64,000 nucleotides of DNA, taken from the NCBI GenBank assembly GCA_014529385.2, contig CM043968.1, positions 128,267,518-128,331,517 on the forward strand. The letters are read 5' to 3'. Position numbers and translations under genes: made by a program. This DNA is from Adiantum capillus-veneris. Taxonomy: Eukaryota > Streptophyta > Polypodiopsida > Polypodiales > Pteridaceae. This document shows, one piece after another, positions 1-9,737 of the stretch; positions within the stretch are counted from its first letter, which is position 1, and the number at the start of each line of letters is the position of its first letter. The notes below the pieces were generated by a model. It made no database searches. It was not told where the DNA came from and saw only the letters and a list, made by a program, of their open reading frames with translations.

Positions 1-34
1 CTTCATTTGATGATTCCAAAGCTTCAACTTCACT

Positions 35-1403
35 TTAATATTCACCTGTATTTTGCTCGTCCTCCTCATCAACATCTTCTGGATCATTGTCTCCTCTTCT
101 CTTAAACATTTTGATCCTTTTTCTTGCAATGGAAATCTTTACTTCTGTACCATCTAGTTCAGCCAAGCTATACGTAGCATTTTCATGCACATGTTTTACA
201 ACATACGGTCCAAACCATATTTTTGATAACTTATGCATGACTGTGTGCTAGTTATCAAGGCTACTATCATACATTAAAACCCAGTCACCTTTGTCAATTG
301 CTTTGCTCTTGAACCGATGTCGCTTAAGTAGTCCTTGTTTTTCAACCTTGCATTTTTGAGTCGTTCTTTTGCAGCCCTGATGTCTACAGGTATTCTCTCT
401 AGTTGCCTTATGTGCAATGCAAGGAGATCTTCCCTTCTAAGCCCCTCTTGCCAAGGTAGTACATTCCATGTAGAAATTGTATCTTCAATCAGCATCACTG
501 GCTTTTGACCATACATTGTCTCCATAGGCATGTAGCCAGTTACTGAGCTATGTGTTGTACAATCGGCCCATAAAGCATATGGTAATAGTTTTAGCCATTC
601 ACCAACTCTTCCTTCACAAGCCTTGGCCAAAGATTTTTGATGATAGGAGGATGCTCTCTTTCACTCTTTCCATCGACTTCAGGGTTGTAAATTGTAGTAA
701 GAGAAAGCTTGATCCTAATCTGGAAAAGAACTCCCTTGCTTCCTCGTCATCTAGTTCACCTTTGTCTGCACAGTGATCTTTCCCACACAACCATAACGGT
801 AAATCACCTCCTCAAGAAGGAATTTGCACACAGATTCTGTGGTTTTATCTCTTAACGCTCTTCCTTCAACCTAGTTAGTTAGGTCCTCTCGTGCAAGAAC
901 CAAGTATCTCATTGAGTCTTCCAGAGTCCTAAAGGCATTGTGACTAGATCCACAACCCATTTATAGTGCATGGCTAGTGGATATGTAGGGTGCAATCCAT
1001 CACGATGTCGGACATTTGAATTCATTTGACACGTTACACATGACCCTAAAAATTGAGATACATATAGTATACATACCCTTCCACCAGTATTTTTCTTTCA
1101 ACTTGGAGAAGGTTTCCCACACACCCCTATGTCCAGCCCATAGACTCTCATGAAACTCTTGCATGAGCTTTACTTAAGCCTCTTTTTTACATATAACCCG
1201 TTGTGGTGTAGCACCCTTTTGTTAAGGATGCTTACACAAGTAACCATCCCTCAAAAAGTACCCATATGCTTTCCTGCGCATCCTCTTGAATTCTTGTTCA
1301 GGCCAATCATCCTGTTTTGTTAAAGTACTGAAGTAGCTTCCAATAAGAAGCCAATCACCTTCATAAATCTCTTTCAAGAACAATTCAAGTGGATTAGTCA
1401 TGG
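35..1403 (-). pseudogene. E1 integrase, broken
   Basis: The N-terminal zinc-binding part is recognisable on the minus strand near 1150-1050 (HESLWAGHRG, then KLKEKYWWKGMY). The core is degraded by several stops between about 1200 and 640. The C-terminal part is readable at 630-274 (ACEGRVGEWLKLLPYALWAD, then TTHSSVTGYMP and MYGQKPV) and at 238-35 (WFGPYVVKHVHENATYSLAELDG). Integrase would join element cDNA to host DNA. The catalytic DDE triad cannot be read intact. No function is expected. Confidence 0.8.
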
Positions 1404-1961
1404 TTACCTTTTGACATGAGAGATAGAATAGAACTTTGTGCCTACATCATCTCCCTCGTCAATCATTTGTGACTCATCTTCATACCTTGCCCTTGATAAC
1501 ATACTTGCCATTGTATTGTCTTTACCTGCAGTGTGCTTAAACTCGATATTTAAGGACTTAATGTAGGCAATCCACCGCAACATAGCAATGTGTGGCGTTG
1601 AGCAGCTTATAATCATCTCAAGAAGTGGTAGATAATCTGTTTGTACAACCACACATGCACCAATTAGGTACTCTTTCCCATTTTTCAAAGTTGTAACCAT
1701 ACCCCATAACTCTCTCTTTATTTGTGGATGGTTTCTTTGGCAAGCACTTAGTACCTTTGCTCCAAATCTCACCACATACCTTTGTCCTTCTTCGTCATCT
1801 TGCCCTATCGCCCATCCAGTGTCTATAGGACTAGTGTCTACTGTCACAATTACTGGCCTTTGACACTCATAGTCTACCTTTCTCAAAGTTGGTGCTAATT
1901 GGAGCAACTCCTTTAGCTTTTTGATGGATTTTTCATGACTTTTACATGTGCTTCTGTCCAT
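1404..1961 (-). pseudogene. E1 RNase H domain
   Basis: A 185-codon open stretch with RNase H motifs of Gypsy polymerases: TVDTSPIDTGWAIGQDDEEG (first acidic strand), then RFGAKVLSACQRNHPQIKRE with the catalytic Glu, then VVQTDYLPLLEM, then HTAGKDNTMASMLSRARYED at the end, where Met replaces the usual Asp in the final motif. It follows RT in a different frame, overlapping it by about 50 bases. The domain would degrade the RNA strand during reverse transcription. The frame change from RT shows it is part of a broken pol. Confidence 0.8.
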
Positions 1962-2965
1962 TTAAACTTTTGATTCTTTCTAAGCAGTTGATAAAGAGGA
2001 TCAGCTACATGTGCAAAATGTGGAATCCAAATAACATAAACACATGCTCCCAGAAACCTTCTAACCTTAGTGATGCTAGTGCATGTTTCTTTCATTCTTT
2101 GGATGCCATCTACCTTTGATGGACAAGGTTTCCTACCATATGGCCCGCACATGTGCCCCGCAATGAGCACTTCATTGACACCAAACATAGACTTTTTCCC
2201 TGACAATGTAAGATCCACTTCTTCCAACCTAGACAAAATTTTATCACAATCATTTATGTGATTTACCACAAACCTGCGACATCCCTTGAGATCCAAAGCG
2301 TCATATTTCTCACTTTCTTCACATCCTTTGATAGGAAAATCATCAATGAAATGCATTGTGATTTGAGGAATAAAGTTGTGTAAGACCTTATTCATCCCAT
2401 TTGTCATATGTGCAACTGAGTAGGTTGCTCCCTGAAGCAAGATACACATCCTTACCAAAACCAAAGGTGTCCTTATGGTTTTCAAGTCTCTGCTTTCGGT
2501 CGCAAGCTAAAATTGATCATACCTTGAGTAGAGATCCTCCATTGAGTAGATTGCCCTCCCTGCAAACACCTGTGCAAACTCATCCACGATTGGTCCTGTA
2601 CCAACATTTCTAATTGTCACCTTGTTCACTAGTTGCATATCTTGGATGAAGCATAGAGCACCATTCTTCTTTGGAACTGTGAACCACCTATTTGAGTACG
2701 GAGCACAAGAAGGCTCCAAGATTTTGTTCTTCTCATTCAATAGCTCTACTAACTTGGGCAAATGAGCCTTTGGAATTGGAATAGGCCGCAGATTCCAAAG
2801 CACATGAGGTATTGTAAAAATTACCATAGGAGCTACAATAGAAGGATGAACACATCCTATCTCATGTGGCTCAAATGCAAAAGCCTTACCATGATTTGAA
2901 AGCATTTCTTTGAAGCAGTTTGTCTCCTTGTGTGTTAGAAACTCCTCGCCGCAACCAATCTGCAA
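1913..2965 (-). pseudogene. E1 reverse transcriptase, one internal stop
   Basis: One frame from 2965 to 1913 interrupted by a stop at about 2505. Motifs in order: LEPSCAPYSNRWFTVPKKNG (finger/palm entry), IYSMEDLYSRYDQF (catalytic Asp motif), LLQGATYSVAHM, then HFIDDFPIKG, where FIDD stands for the YxDD active site, and GHMCGPYGRKPCPSKVDGIQ with RRFLGACVYV in the thumb/connection. Without the stop the domain would span the full RT length. Upstream, the Gag-protease frame and a linker frame overlap its start. Confidence 0.85.
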
Positions 2966-3462
2966 CTCTTGAAAATACTCCTTGTGAAGGTATGCCCAAT
3001 CTTTTTAGGATTCCTCAAACTTGGTTGCAAAGAAGCCCGCTCAATATTTTCCTTGTTGTTTGGTGGTAAGGGTGAAGCTACTGGCTTCACCTTCTTTGCT
3101 ACACTCTTATATTTAGTTTCACCATGGACTTCTGGGCCAACTATTTGGTTCTCTTTAAAGGCTTCTATGACTTGATACATTTCCATAGAGCATACTTCCA
3201 CAACTTCATTTTCAAGATGCAAACTATACTCCATTATAGCATCAAGCTCACCCATAGTATCTACAAAAGAAACTTGTTCACACAAACCCAAAACATTTTC
3301 AGTGGGCTCTAACAACCCACTCTTTTTCATGCGTATTTGTACATTATGTACATATTGCCTCTCACATCTATTGAAATCTTCAAATTTTGTAAAACATACT
3401 GGTCCATTCCTTGTTACCAAGGAGCTCGTTGAGAAAGTTTCACCTATTCTTGGATCAGGCAA
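2935..3462 (-). pseudogene. E1 protease-RT linker
   Basis: A 175-codon open stretch in a frame different from the protease before it and the RT after it. It reads DPRIGETFSTSSLVTRNGP and ends near the RT N-terminus. In related elements the segment between retropepsin and RT is a poorly conserved spacer of this kind. I recognise no catalytic motif. The frameshifts at both ends confirm decay. Confidence 0.6.
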
Positions 3463-3497
3463 GAACCTTTTTCTTTATGTACCACTGCAATCCTGCT

Positions 3498-4868
3498 TTA
3501 CAATGGTACTTGGCCAAAACCCATCATTTCCCTATGGTCATGAAACTCTTTGCTCACCTTTGGTAGAGAACGATCTCTAAGGTTGTCACGATTTCTTTCA
3601 TGGTTTACACAAACTGTGAGAAATTGGACAGCACGTTTACCATCTTTTCTTTGTATCCTGGCATATGCTGAACCATCGTACATTACCTTTGTTTCCATTC
3701 GAACTCCCACAATGTAGGGCTGTCCAAGGATGAGATCATATGAAGATGTATCCTGTACAAAGAAGTTTTGGTCAATTTTTACATCACCTATTGTCACCTT
3801 CACACTTGGACATGCTGCATACAATTCATTGGATCAATTGTTTGCCACTTTCACCATCCAACCATGATCTTTGTCCATCGGCCATTTACACTTTTCATAG
3901 AGACTCTTTGACATTATGTTTATTTCTGAACCATGGTCAATCAAGGCAACAAATGGCTCTTCAAGCTCACCTACCTTGACCAAAGTTTTTGTAGTAGCCC
4001 TTGCCCAGTGACTTCGCGAATAGTAGCTCCTAGGAATAGCTTCAACTTCCTCATCATCATTTGAGAAATGCACTTGCTTCACTGTCCCACTAGATTGGTA
4101 GCATCCCACCACATCCCCATTATCCTCCTTATCTTGCAACTGCATCCCTTGTGTCTTCAAGGTTTCTCCATCAACTTGTGGACGAGCAACCTCAGCAAGA
4201 GTTTGCCTCTTTCTCTTGATGATGTCAATGATCTCCTCATGGAATTCACACTTTGCAATGCCAAGGACTTCTCCTAGAGTGAACTCAATCTTGCTATTCA
4301 AAATTCTTTCCTCCAAGACTTTCTTAAAATCTGTAGCAACCTCAATATCAGATTGTAGTTTATAAGTTGGGCCTTTTGTCTTACCTTTTGTTGTCTCTTT
4401 CTTCTTTCTTGTTGTAGACTCCTCCATGAGTACTTCAGCTGGAGATGCTCCTTATGTTGGGGGTGTTTGGGAAGGTATTGAGTCACTTCTTCCCCCACTT
4501 CTAGAAGCTCTTTTTGATGGTCCTTCATCAACATTCTCATGTTTGTGCTTCTCTTCTACAATAGCCTCATTTTGTTGGCATTTTTCAATGTAGGCATGCA
4601 CTGACAATGAGTCCACTGCATCATTCCATCCTGTTTCTAGACGTATGCAATCACCTGCTTCATGTAGAATCTCTTTTGTAAGATTTCCCTTTTTAGCTAA
4701 TTGCATGACATTTGGCCAAATTTGACCATGATGGTCACTCACCTCTTCATCACTAAGATGCTCAATTTTTACTCCATAAATAGCTGCATCAACTGAAGAG
4801 GTGGCATGGTTAGTTGCCATATATTCAACTAAGGTTTGCATTCCCCCCTTCCCAAAGTTAGTTCTCAA
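3498..4868 (-). pseudogene. E1 Gag C-terminus and retropepsin, broken
   Basis: One frame, interrupted by stops near 4450 and 3830. The retropepsin is visible at about 3970-3660: EEPFVALIDHGSEINIMSKS, where DHG stands at the D-T/S-G active site, and YDLILGQPYIVGVRMETK as the second conserved protease segment. N-terminal to it is a charged, Lys- and Glu-rich spacer. The enzyme would cut the Gag-Pol polyprotein. The His in the active-site triplet and the internal stop argue against activity. Confidence 0.75.
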
Positions 4869-4885
4869 GGGTAGACCTGTCTCTT

Positions 4886-6185
4886 TTAAGTGGATTTTAC
4901 CATCCGAAAAAAGAGAACATCTTTTTTCAAAGCATCTTGTAAAAAGACAACATCTTTTGTCAAAGCATCACTAAAACTATCACAATCCCTTCTTACATGG
5001 TCTGTACTATCACACCAAATACATCTATTAACAAAACCTTCTTTGGGTTGTTGTCTTTGTCTAGGAACTAGCCCTGATGGTTGGCCTTTTTCTTTAAGAT
5101 TTGCAAGCTTCACCTTCAAGTTACACATTCCCTTCACAAGCTCATCTAGCATGGACTCATCAAACTTAGGAGCTATAAAAGTAGGCTTTATCAATTTCTC
5201 AGAAGTTGAGGTGGAAGAACTTGTAGTGTTTACCACCATCTTGTCCCTTCTTCTTTGTCATTTGGCAAGCAGTGAGACAACACCTTCAACTTCATTCCAG
5301 TCGGTCTTTAGTCCTTGCTCAGCATCTTTATCTTCAAGAATAAGCTACAAATTTTCTTGAAACTCTTTGTGTGCAACTTGTAAGAAAAGACCTGTCTTCT
5401 TTGCATCTAGTGTGGCCCTTTTTGTTCTAGTGAGTTGTGCATAGCACCGTTCAAATTCCCTAAGTAGCTCTGTTATTGATAGTCCTTGCTTTGGCTTGAC
5501 TACCCATTCTAAGAATGTCCTTTTGGTCACTCTCTCAGAGTCCTCCATGAAATATTCCTCCTTTTAAGCTACTTTGAGTTCTTCCCAGTTTCTCCCATGC
5601 CCACCTTTAATTCCCCTAACATGTTCCCTAATTTCTGGAGCAACAACTAGCTCAAAGCTTTGAATCATCTCACCTTCTAAAACATGATGCAGCTCCATCT
5701 CCTTCACATACTCGCGTAAGTACTTGGTTACTTCTCTGCCATTGAACTGATCCATTCTATTGACGACCTCTTGTATGGACTTGGTTGATGAAATCTCCCT
5801 TCTTTCACTGGCATGTTGTTGTTTCAACATTGCAAATGCTTGAAACATTTGCATTGTTGTTGGGTCAAAATGCATACCTTGTTGCTCAACATGATCACCC
5901 ATGGTTACCCAAAAACTCTCACCCTAACAGTTTATTTTGAGACATTTGTAGTCTTGGCAGGAAAGCACCGGGTAAGTAACCAAGTACATACTCGCGTAAG
6001 TACTTGGTTACTTCTCTGCCATTGAACTGATCCATTCTATTGACGACCGCTTGTATGGACTTGGTTGATGAAATCTCCCTTCTTTCATTGGCATGTTGTT
6101 GTTTCATGAACATTGCAAATGCTTGAAACATTTGCATTGTTGCTCGGTCAAAATGCATACCTTGTTGCTCAACATGATCACCCAT
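4886..6185 (-). pseudogene. E1 Gag, stops and partial duplication
   Basis: The main frame starts at the ATG at 5902 (MGDHVEQQGMHFDPTTMQMF) and runs to 4886 with in-frame stops near 5564, 5345 and 5260. It contains the capsid-like region (FNGREVTKYLREYVKEMELH, then FLEWVVKPKQGLSITELLRE) and one CX2CX4HX4C zinc knuckle (CIWCDSTDHVRRDC). A second copy of the N-terminal about 95 codons starts at 6185 because of a local tandem duplication. Gag would form the particle and bind element RNA. One stop lies between capsid and knuckle. Confidence 0.8.
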
Positions 6186-6255
6186 GGTTACCCAAAAACT
6201 CTCACCCTGACAGTTTATTTTGAGACATTTGCAGTCTTGGCAGGAAAGCACCGGG
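5706..6255. repeat. Direct duplication of E1 gag start with an inverted junction
   Basis: Segment 5706-5972 is repeated at 5986-6255 with an offset of 280 to 283 bases (one 3-base insertion in the right copy). It covers the leader end and the first Gag codons. The short spacer at 5973-5985 is not filler: AAGTAACCAAGTA is the reverse complement of TACTTGGTTACTT about 20 bases further right, giving a 13-bp inverted repeat at the junction. Confidence 0.9.
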
Positions 6256-6416
6256 CTTTTGGCTGTGAGAGTTTTTGGGGGAATTCCAAAAATTATATGA
6301 AGGAGTTAAGCCATAGATGCCATGAATTCTAAGGTGTAGAAGGAAGTACAACCGAAGAAGTCCCACTCTTTCTTTCTTACACTCACACACACAAAGAAAG
6401 AACACAAAAGAGAACA

Positions 6417-6844
6417 TCAAAACAACACAAAGATGAAAACATCAAGGCTATGGTCATATCGTATCATGGGTAATATGAAAGGGTTAATAGATGAGTTAAT
6501 GGCGTTCAATCTTTGCCGACCAAACAGGCTACGAATTGTTCTTTGAAATTGTAGCTTTGTGCTTACCATAATATATATGTTATATCTAGTGATTGTGATT
6601 AATTGTGTGTACAAATCCTCTTGGTTCATAGCAAGATAACTACACTTACATCAAAAGAAAAGTTATAGTCTATTAGAAATAATATGATGGGATCCGGTGA
6701 AAGAAGTATTTCATTGAGCCTTTCTGGGCCAAAGAGAATCACTATACGTTGTTGAAACTATATTTTATGGCTAATCCATACATTAATTCTAATAGATTAC
6801 ACATAGTGGACGCGATAGAAATTCTCATCATGTGGATTATTCAT
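6417..6844 (-). other. E1 leader: twin ~70-codon reading frames before gag
   Basis: Two consecutive minus-strand frames, 6844-6626 (73 codons, two internal stops) and 6629-6417 (intact), overlap by ATGA. Their products resemble each other: the first has FQQRIVILFGPERLNEILLS and IDYNFSFDVSVVILL, the second FQRTIRSLFGRQRLNAINSS and IRYDHSLDVFIFVLF. The same pair occurs in E3 at 35116-34660. Position is between LTR and gag. I do not recognise the family. The hydrophobic ending is shared by all four copies. They may be leader ORFs or a decayed extra protein. Confidence 0.6.
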
Positions 6845-7394
6845 CTAGGATAACTCTAGTATGTGAAAAATATAGATATGAGACAAGAGAATTTCCCTCC
6901 CAAGCCATATTCTTGCCCGAAGGCAATAAGGATACTGCGGGGAGAGATGTACATGTAGCAAGGAGAACCTAGAATTTGTAGAGAGAATGAATTTCTAAGA
7001 GTGAGAGAGTTAGGTTTGGTTAGAGAGGGAGATGAGATTATAGATATATGTTGGATTGGAAGTGAAAAATAAAACAACAAGAAATCAACAAAATATCAAA
7101 TTAAAACACATCTTACTTGACAAACCATTTGGGAGTTATTCACCATTTTTGATGGAGAGAGAAGAAGAGGAAAGACTTCAAGGCTTGATTGATGCACCAA
7201 TTTCAACTCCTTCATTGCTTAGATCTTATCTTTTTTCAAGATTAGCTTACAAGTTTGTCTAGTCTTCCTCTAAGAATAAGGGTAGGCTTAGGCTTATGTT
7301 TATGGCAAAGTACAATTAGGCATTACTACTTTCACTCCCTCATGAATTCATCTCATGAATGGCTTGAATGAATTTCAAGGAAGAAGAGGTGCCC

Positions 7395-7402
7395 TTTTAT
7401 AG
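7395..7402 (-). promoter_or_regulatory. TATA box of E1 LTR
   Basis: The plus strand reads TTTTATAG, so the minus strand gives CTATAAAA. It lies inside the presumed 5' LTR, oriented toward the E1 leader and gag. Assignment is by position and consensus only. Confidence 0.45.
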
Positions 7403-7536
7403 GCAAAGAGAACCCTCAAGGATTTACATAAGAAGAGAAGAGCCAATGTGGACAGAAACTGGAAAAGTTTGAAATGAGTTGTCCCTGCATGATGTGTGCA
7501 GAGACTGGGGTCCACTATTTTGATCATATCTCCTTA

Positions 7537-7541
7537 GCGCA
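7537..7541. repeat. Target-site duplication of E2, left copy (GCGCA)
   Basis: GCGCA directly precedes the left LTR (TGTGCGCTCC) and is repeated at 16376-16380 directly after the right LTR (GGGTTAACA). A perfect 5-bp duplication fixes both ends of E2 and proves insertion into E1. Confidence 0.95.
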
Positions 7542-8114
7542 TGTGCGCTCCTTGCCGCACTGTCGAAGCAAGGGACTTGCCAATACACCGTATGTGAGCC
7601 ACAAACGGCTCCAAGCACACAACAAGCCTAAACTAGCAAGCTCAAGAAAACAAAGGGTGTGTCACTCACCGCTCTACGCTCGCCTTCGTGGTGGATTCCT
7701 CGCCGCGATGAAGAAGAATCTACAGTCGTGCCGCGCTCAACCGCTTCGCCGCCATCGTGCCTTCGTAATGCTCGATCGCACACACACTCTCCCTCTCTCT
7801 CTCTCTCACACACACACACAAGGAGGTGAAGAAGAAGAAGATGGAGATGGAGCAAGAGCACTCTTCAATTGCACAAATGAGAGAATGAGTAAAAATTAGG
7901 TTTAGTTGGCTTTTATAGGAGCTCACCCCATTCACACTTGGGCGCCCATGCTTAACCAACTAATCCCTTGAATGTCCAAGTTAAAGTGCGCCTCTCATCG
8001 GCGATCACTCTACCTTTCCCTATTGGACCGACAAGCCCGGTACCTGACTCTATTGAATACATAATACACGTCCGTCGTAGGTGATAGGGTGTCCGTGTGC
8101 CATGAGGGTTAACA
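7542..8114 (-). repeat. E2 3' LTR
   Basis: 573 bp, TG...CA ends, matching 15801-16375 apart from about four substitutions and one CA-repeat length change. It contains a CT/CA microsatellite at about 7792-7820 and a minus-strand TATA box (plus strand 7911-7918). It ends next to the polypurine tract at 8115, so it is the 3' LTR of the minus-strand element. Confidence 0.95.
7911..7918 (-). promoter_or_regulatory. TATA box in E2 3' LTR
   Basis: The plus strand reads TTTTATAG, giving CTATAAAA on the minus strand, flanked by GGAGCT and GCC. The same box is in the 5' LTR at 16172-16179. Confidence 0.55.
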
Positions 8115-8127
8115 TGCCCCCCTTCCT
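8115..8127 (-). other. E2 polypurine tract
   Basis: The minus strand reads AGGAAGGGGGGCA directly before the 3' LTR start TGTTAACC. Position and composition fit the primer for plus-strand DNA synthesis. Confidence 0.85.
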
Positions 8128-9737
8128 GATGTAGATTCCATCCTCGGAAGCTATTGAGTTGAAGCTGGATCGAGGTGGAAGAGCATTTGAGATGAATGTC
8201 CTTAGCCTTCTTCAGTCACTGCAAAATCAAACAACATTGGCACAGTAATTGCATTCTCTTAAAAAGCATATGCAGTTTTAGATAGAAAAATTGATTGGTC
8301 AAAGAATTTCAAACAAGTTGATAGCAATGAACATTAAATTGCAATGTAATCAAATGCATAAACAGATGTAAAGGTAAAAAATTAAACAAGTCTGGGGTCG
8401 CTAATTTGACGGTCGAAAAGCACTAGAGATCGAATATTAATACAATGGGTAAGCTTCTTAACTTTCTATGGTCAATTAAGTTGTTTAATCGCGAGAGCCA
8501 AGTATTCATGTTCAAGGGCTGACTAGAGGCTATATCTAGAAAACCTTGTAGTTAAGCTACCATAAAAGGAATTTCTCATGAAATCATCGCCTGACTGATT
8601 ACTTTTTCTTTGACCCCCCAAAGTCTTTTCACAGTGATTCAATTATGATGTGTGTGCTTATTTTGTATGCCTTGGGTTTTTTTCTTTTCAAGGAAAAGCG
8701 CCCACACTGGGAACCTCTAGGGCTCTAGTACCATAGGCAATACATGTGAGTGAAGTACCAAATCAAGCTGAGATTTCTCTTCCAGCTTAAAATTTTACAT
8801 TGTGGCACTTTGATTTTTTGTTTGTTCATTTTCAGCATTTAAATTTTGTAACTTTGGGGGGTCATATAACACTGTTACCCTCCCCAGGCTCATCACATTA
8901 GTAAACTCCCTTTATAATACTTAAGCTAAAGGTCACTAGGGTTAAGCCCACTAGAAAGCCCTAGTACATTTCATACAATGCTGCCTAAATCGGATTAAGA
9001 ACCTAAGTAACCATTGTTTATTAGGAAGGCATTCCCCATGGTATTAAGAGAAGATCTCTAATACCTAGCTTGGTCAAACTAGCTTAGTCGGACTGCTTGA
9101 TTTTTAAACCTAGACAAGTGATTATGACAAAACATTACATTGAATTAAATGTTTGATACTAAGCAAATGCACTGAATATTATGCTACCAATCACAATCAA
9201 AGCAGACAAACATGGATGCAAAAAGATAAGGGCAATGCTAATGGACAAGAAACACCTGTTTGTGTTGATGGTCACACTTGATTTGAAGTGTGAACGAGAG
9301 AAAGGTTCCATGAAGGTCCAATCCTATCAATAGCAACACGTTCCTGTACACACTAGGAAACAAAAGGAATACCTCCAGGAGGCACATCAGTGGGAAAAGA
9401 GATCTTTGCTAATCACTCAACTCTAAAACAGAAACACTCCTATCGTACTAATCTTACCTACCCTCCATCATTCAAGTGATGAGGATCAAAGGTGTTTTAT
9501 GGCATAGGTTTCTGTTTCACTGTACCAGATGTGACATGTGTAGGTCTGAGTCAATGTTTTGACTTTAATGTGCATACTCGTTTGCTAATTGCTCTTGCTC
9601 TTTTTTTTTTTTTTGTGAGTATAAAGCTTTATATGTACATTCCCTAAGATCGGAGATTAAGAGGTCAGGGAAAAAGGTTGAGAGGGAAACAAATGAATGA
9701 TGACTGTCAGCAAACACTCCCCCCTTCCTTGGGTAGA
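8128..9737 (-). other. E2 3' untranslated region, no pol
   Basis: About 1.6 kb between the protease ORF stop and the polypurine tract. I see no frame with RT, RNase H, integrase or envelope features on either strand. A T-run lies at 9601-9614. In an autonomous relative pol would lie here, so the region looks like what is left, or what replaced it. Confidence 0.6.

Larger units (their letters stand above)
1..7541 (-). mobile_element. E1: decayed Ty3/Gypsy retrotransposon, 3' end outside window
   Basis: Read on the minus strand, the order is leader, Gag, protease, reverse transcriptase, RNase H, integrase, which is the Ty3/Gypsy order. The 3' LTR lies beyond position 1. The 5' LTR is split by the insertion of E2 at 7537-7541 and resumes at 16381, with a likely outer end at 16746 (minus strand TGTCACACCC). 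All reading frames carry stops or frameshifts, so the element is dead. The RT and RNase H resemble a Gypsy type I associate with bryophyte, lycophyte and fern genomes; that is memory, not a search. The inner LTR border and PBS could not be located. Confidence 0.85.
6860..7541 (-). repeat. E1 5' LTR and leader, inner part
   Basis: No plausible coding frame. A TATA-like box on the minus strand (CTATAAAAGG, plus-strand 7395-7402) fits the promoter of an LTR reading leftward. The inner border and PBS were not found. The right border at 7541 is artificial: E2 inserted here, and the sequence continues at 16381. Confidence 0.5.

Noticed and set aside
7474-7899. Plus-strand ORFs of 141 to 161 codons in the E2 LTRs (7474-7899, 15664-16149)
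   Set aside because: They run across the LTR on the strand opposite to transcription, start in different flanking DNA, and have no domain.
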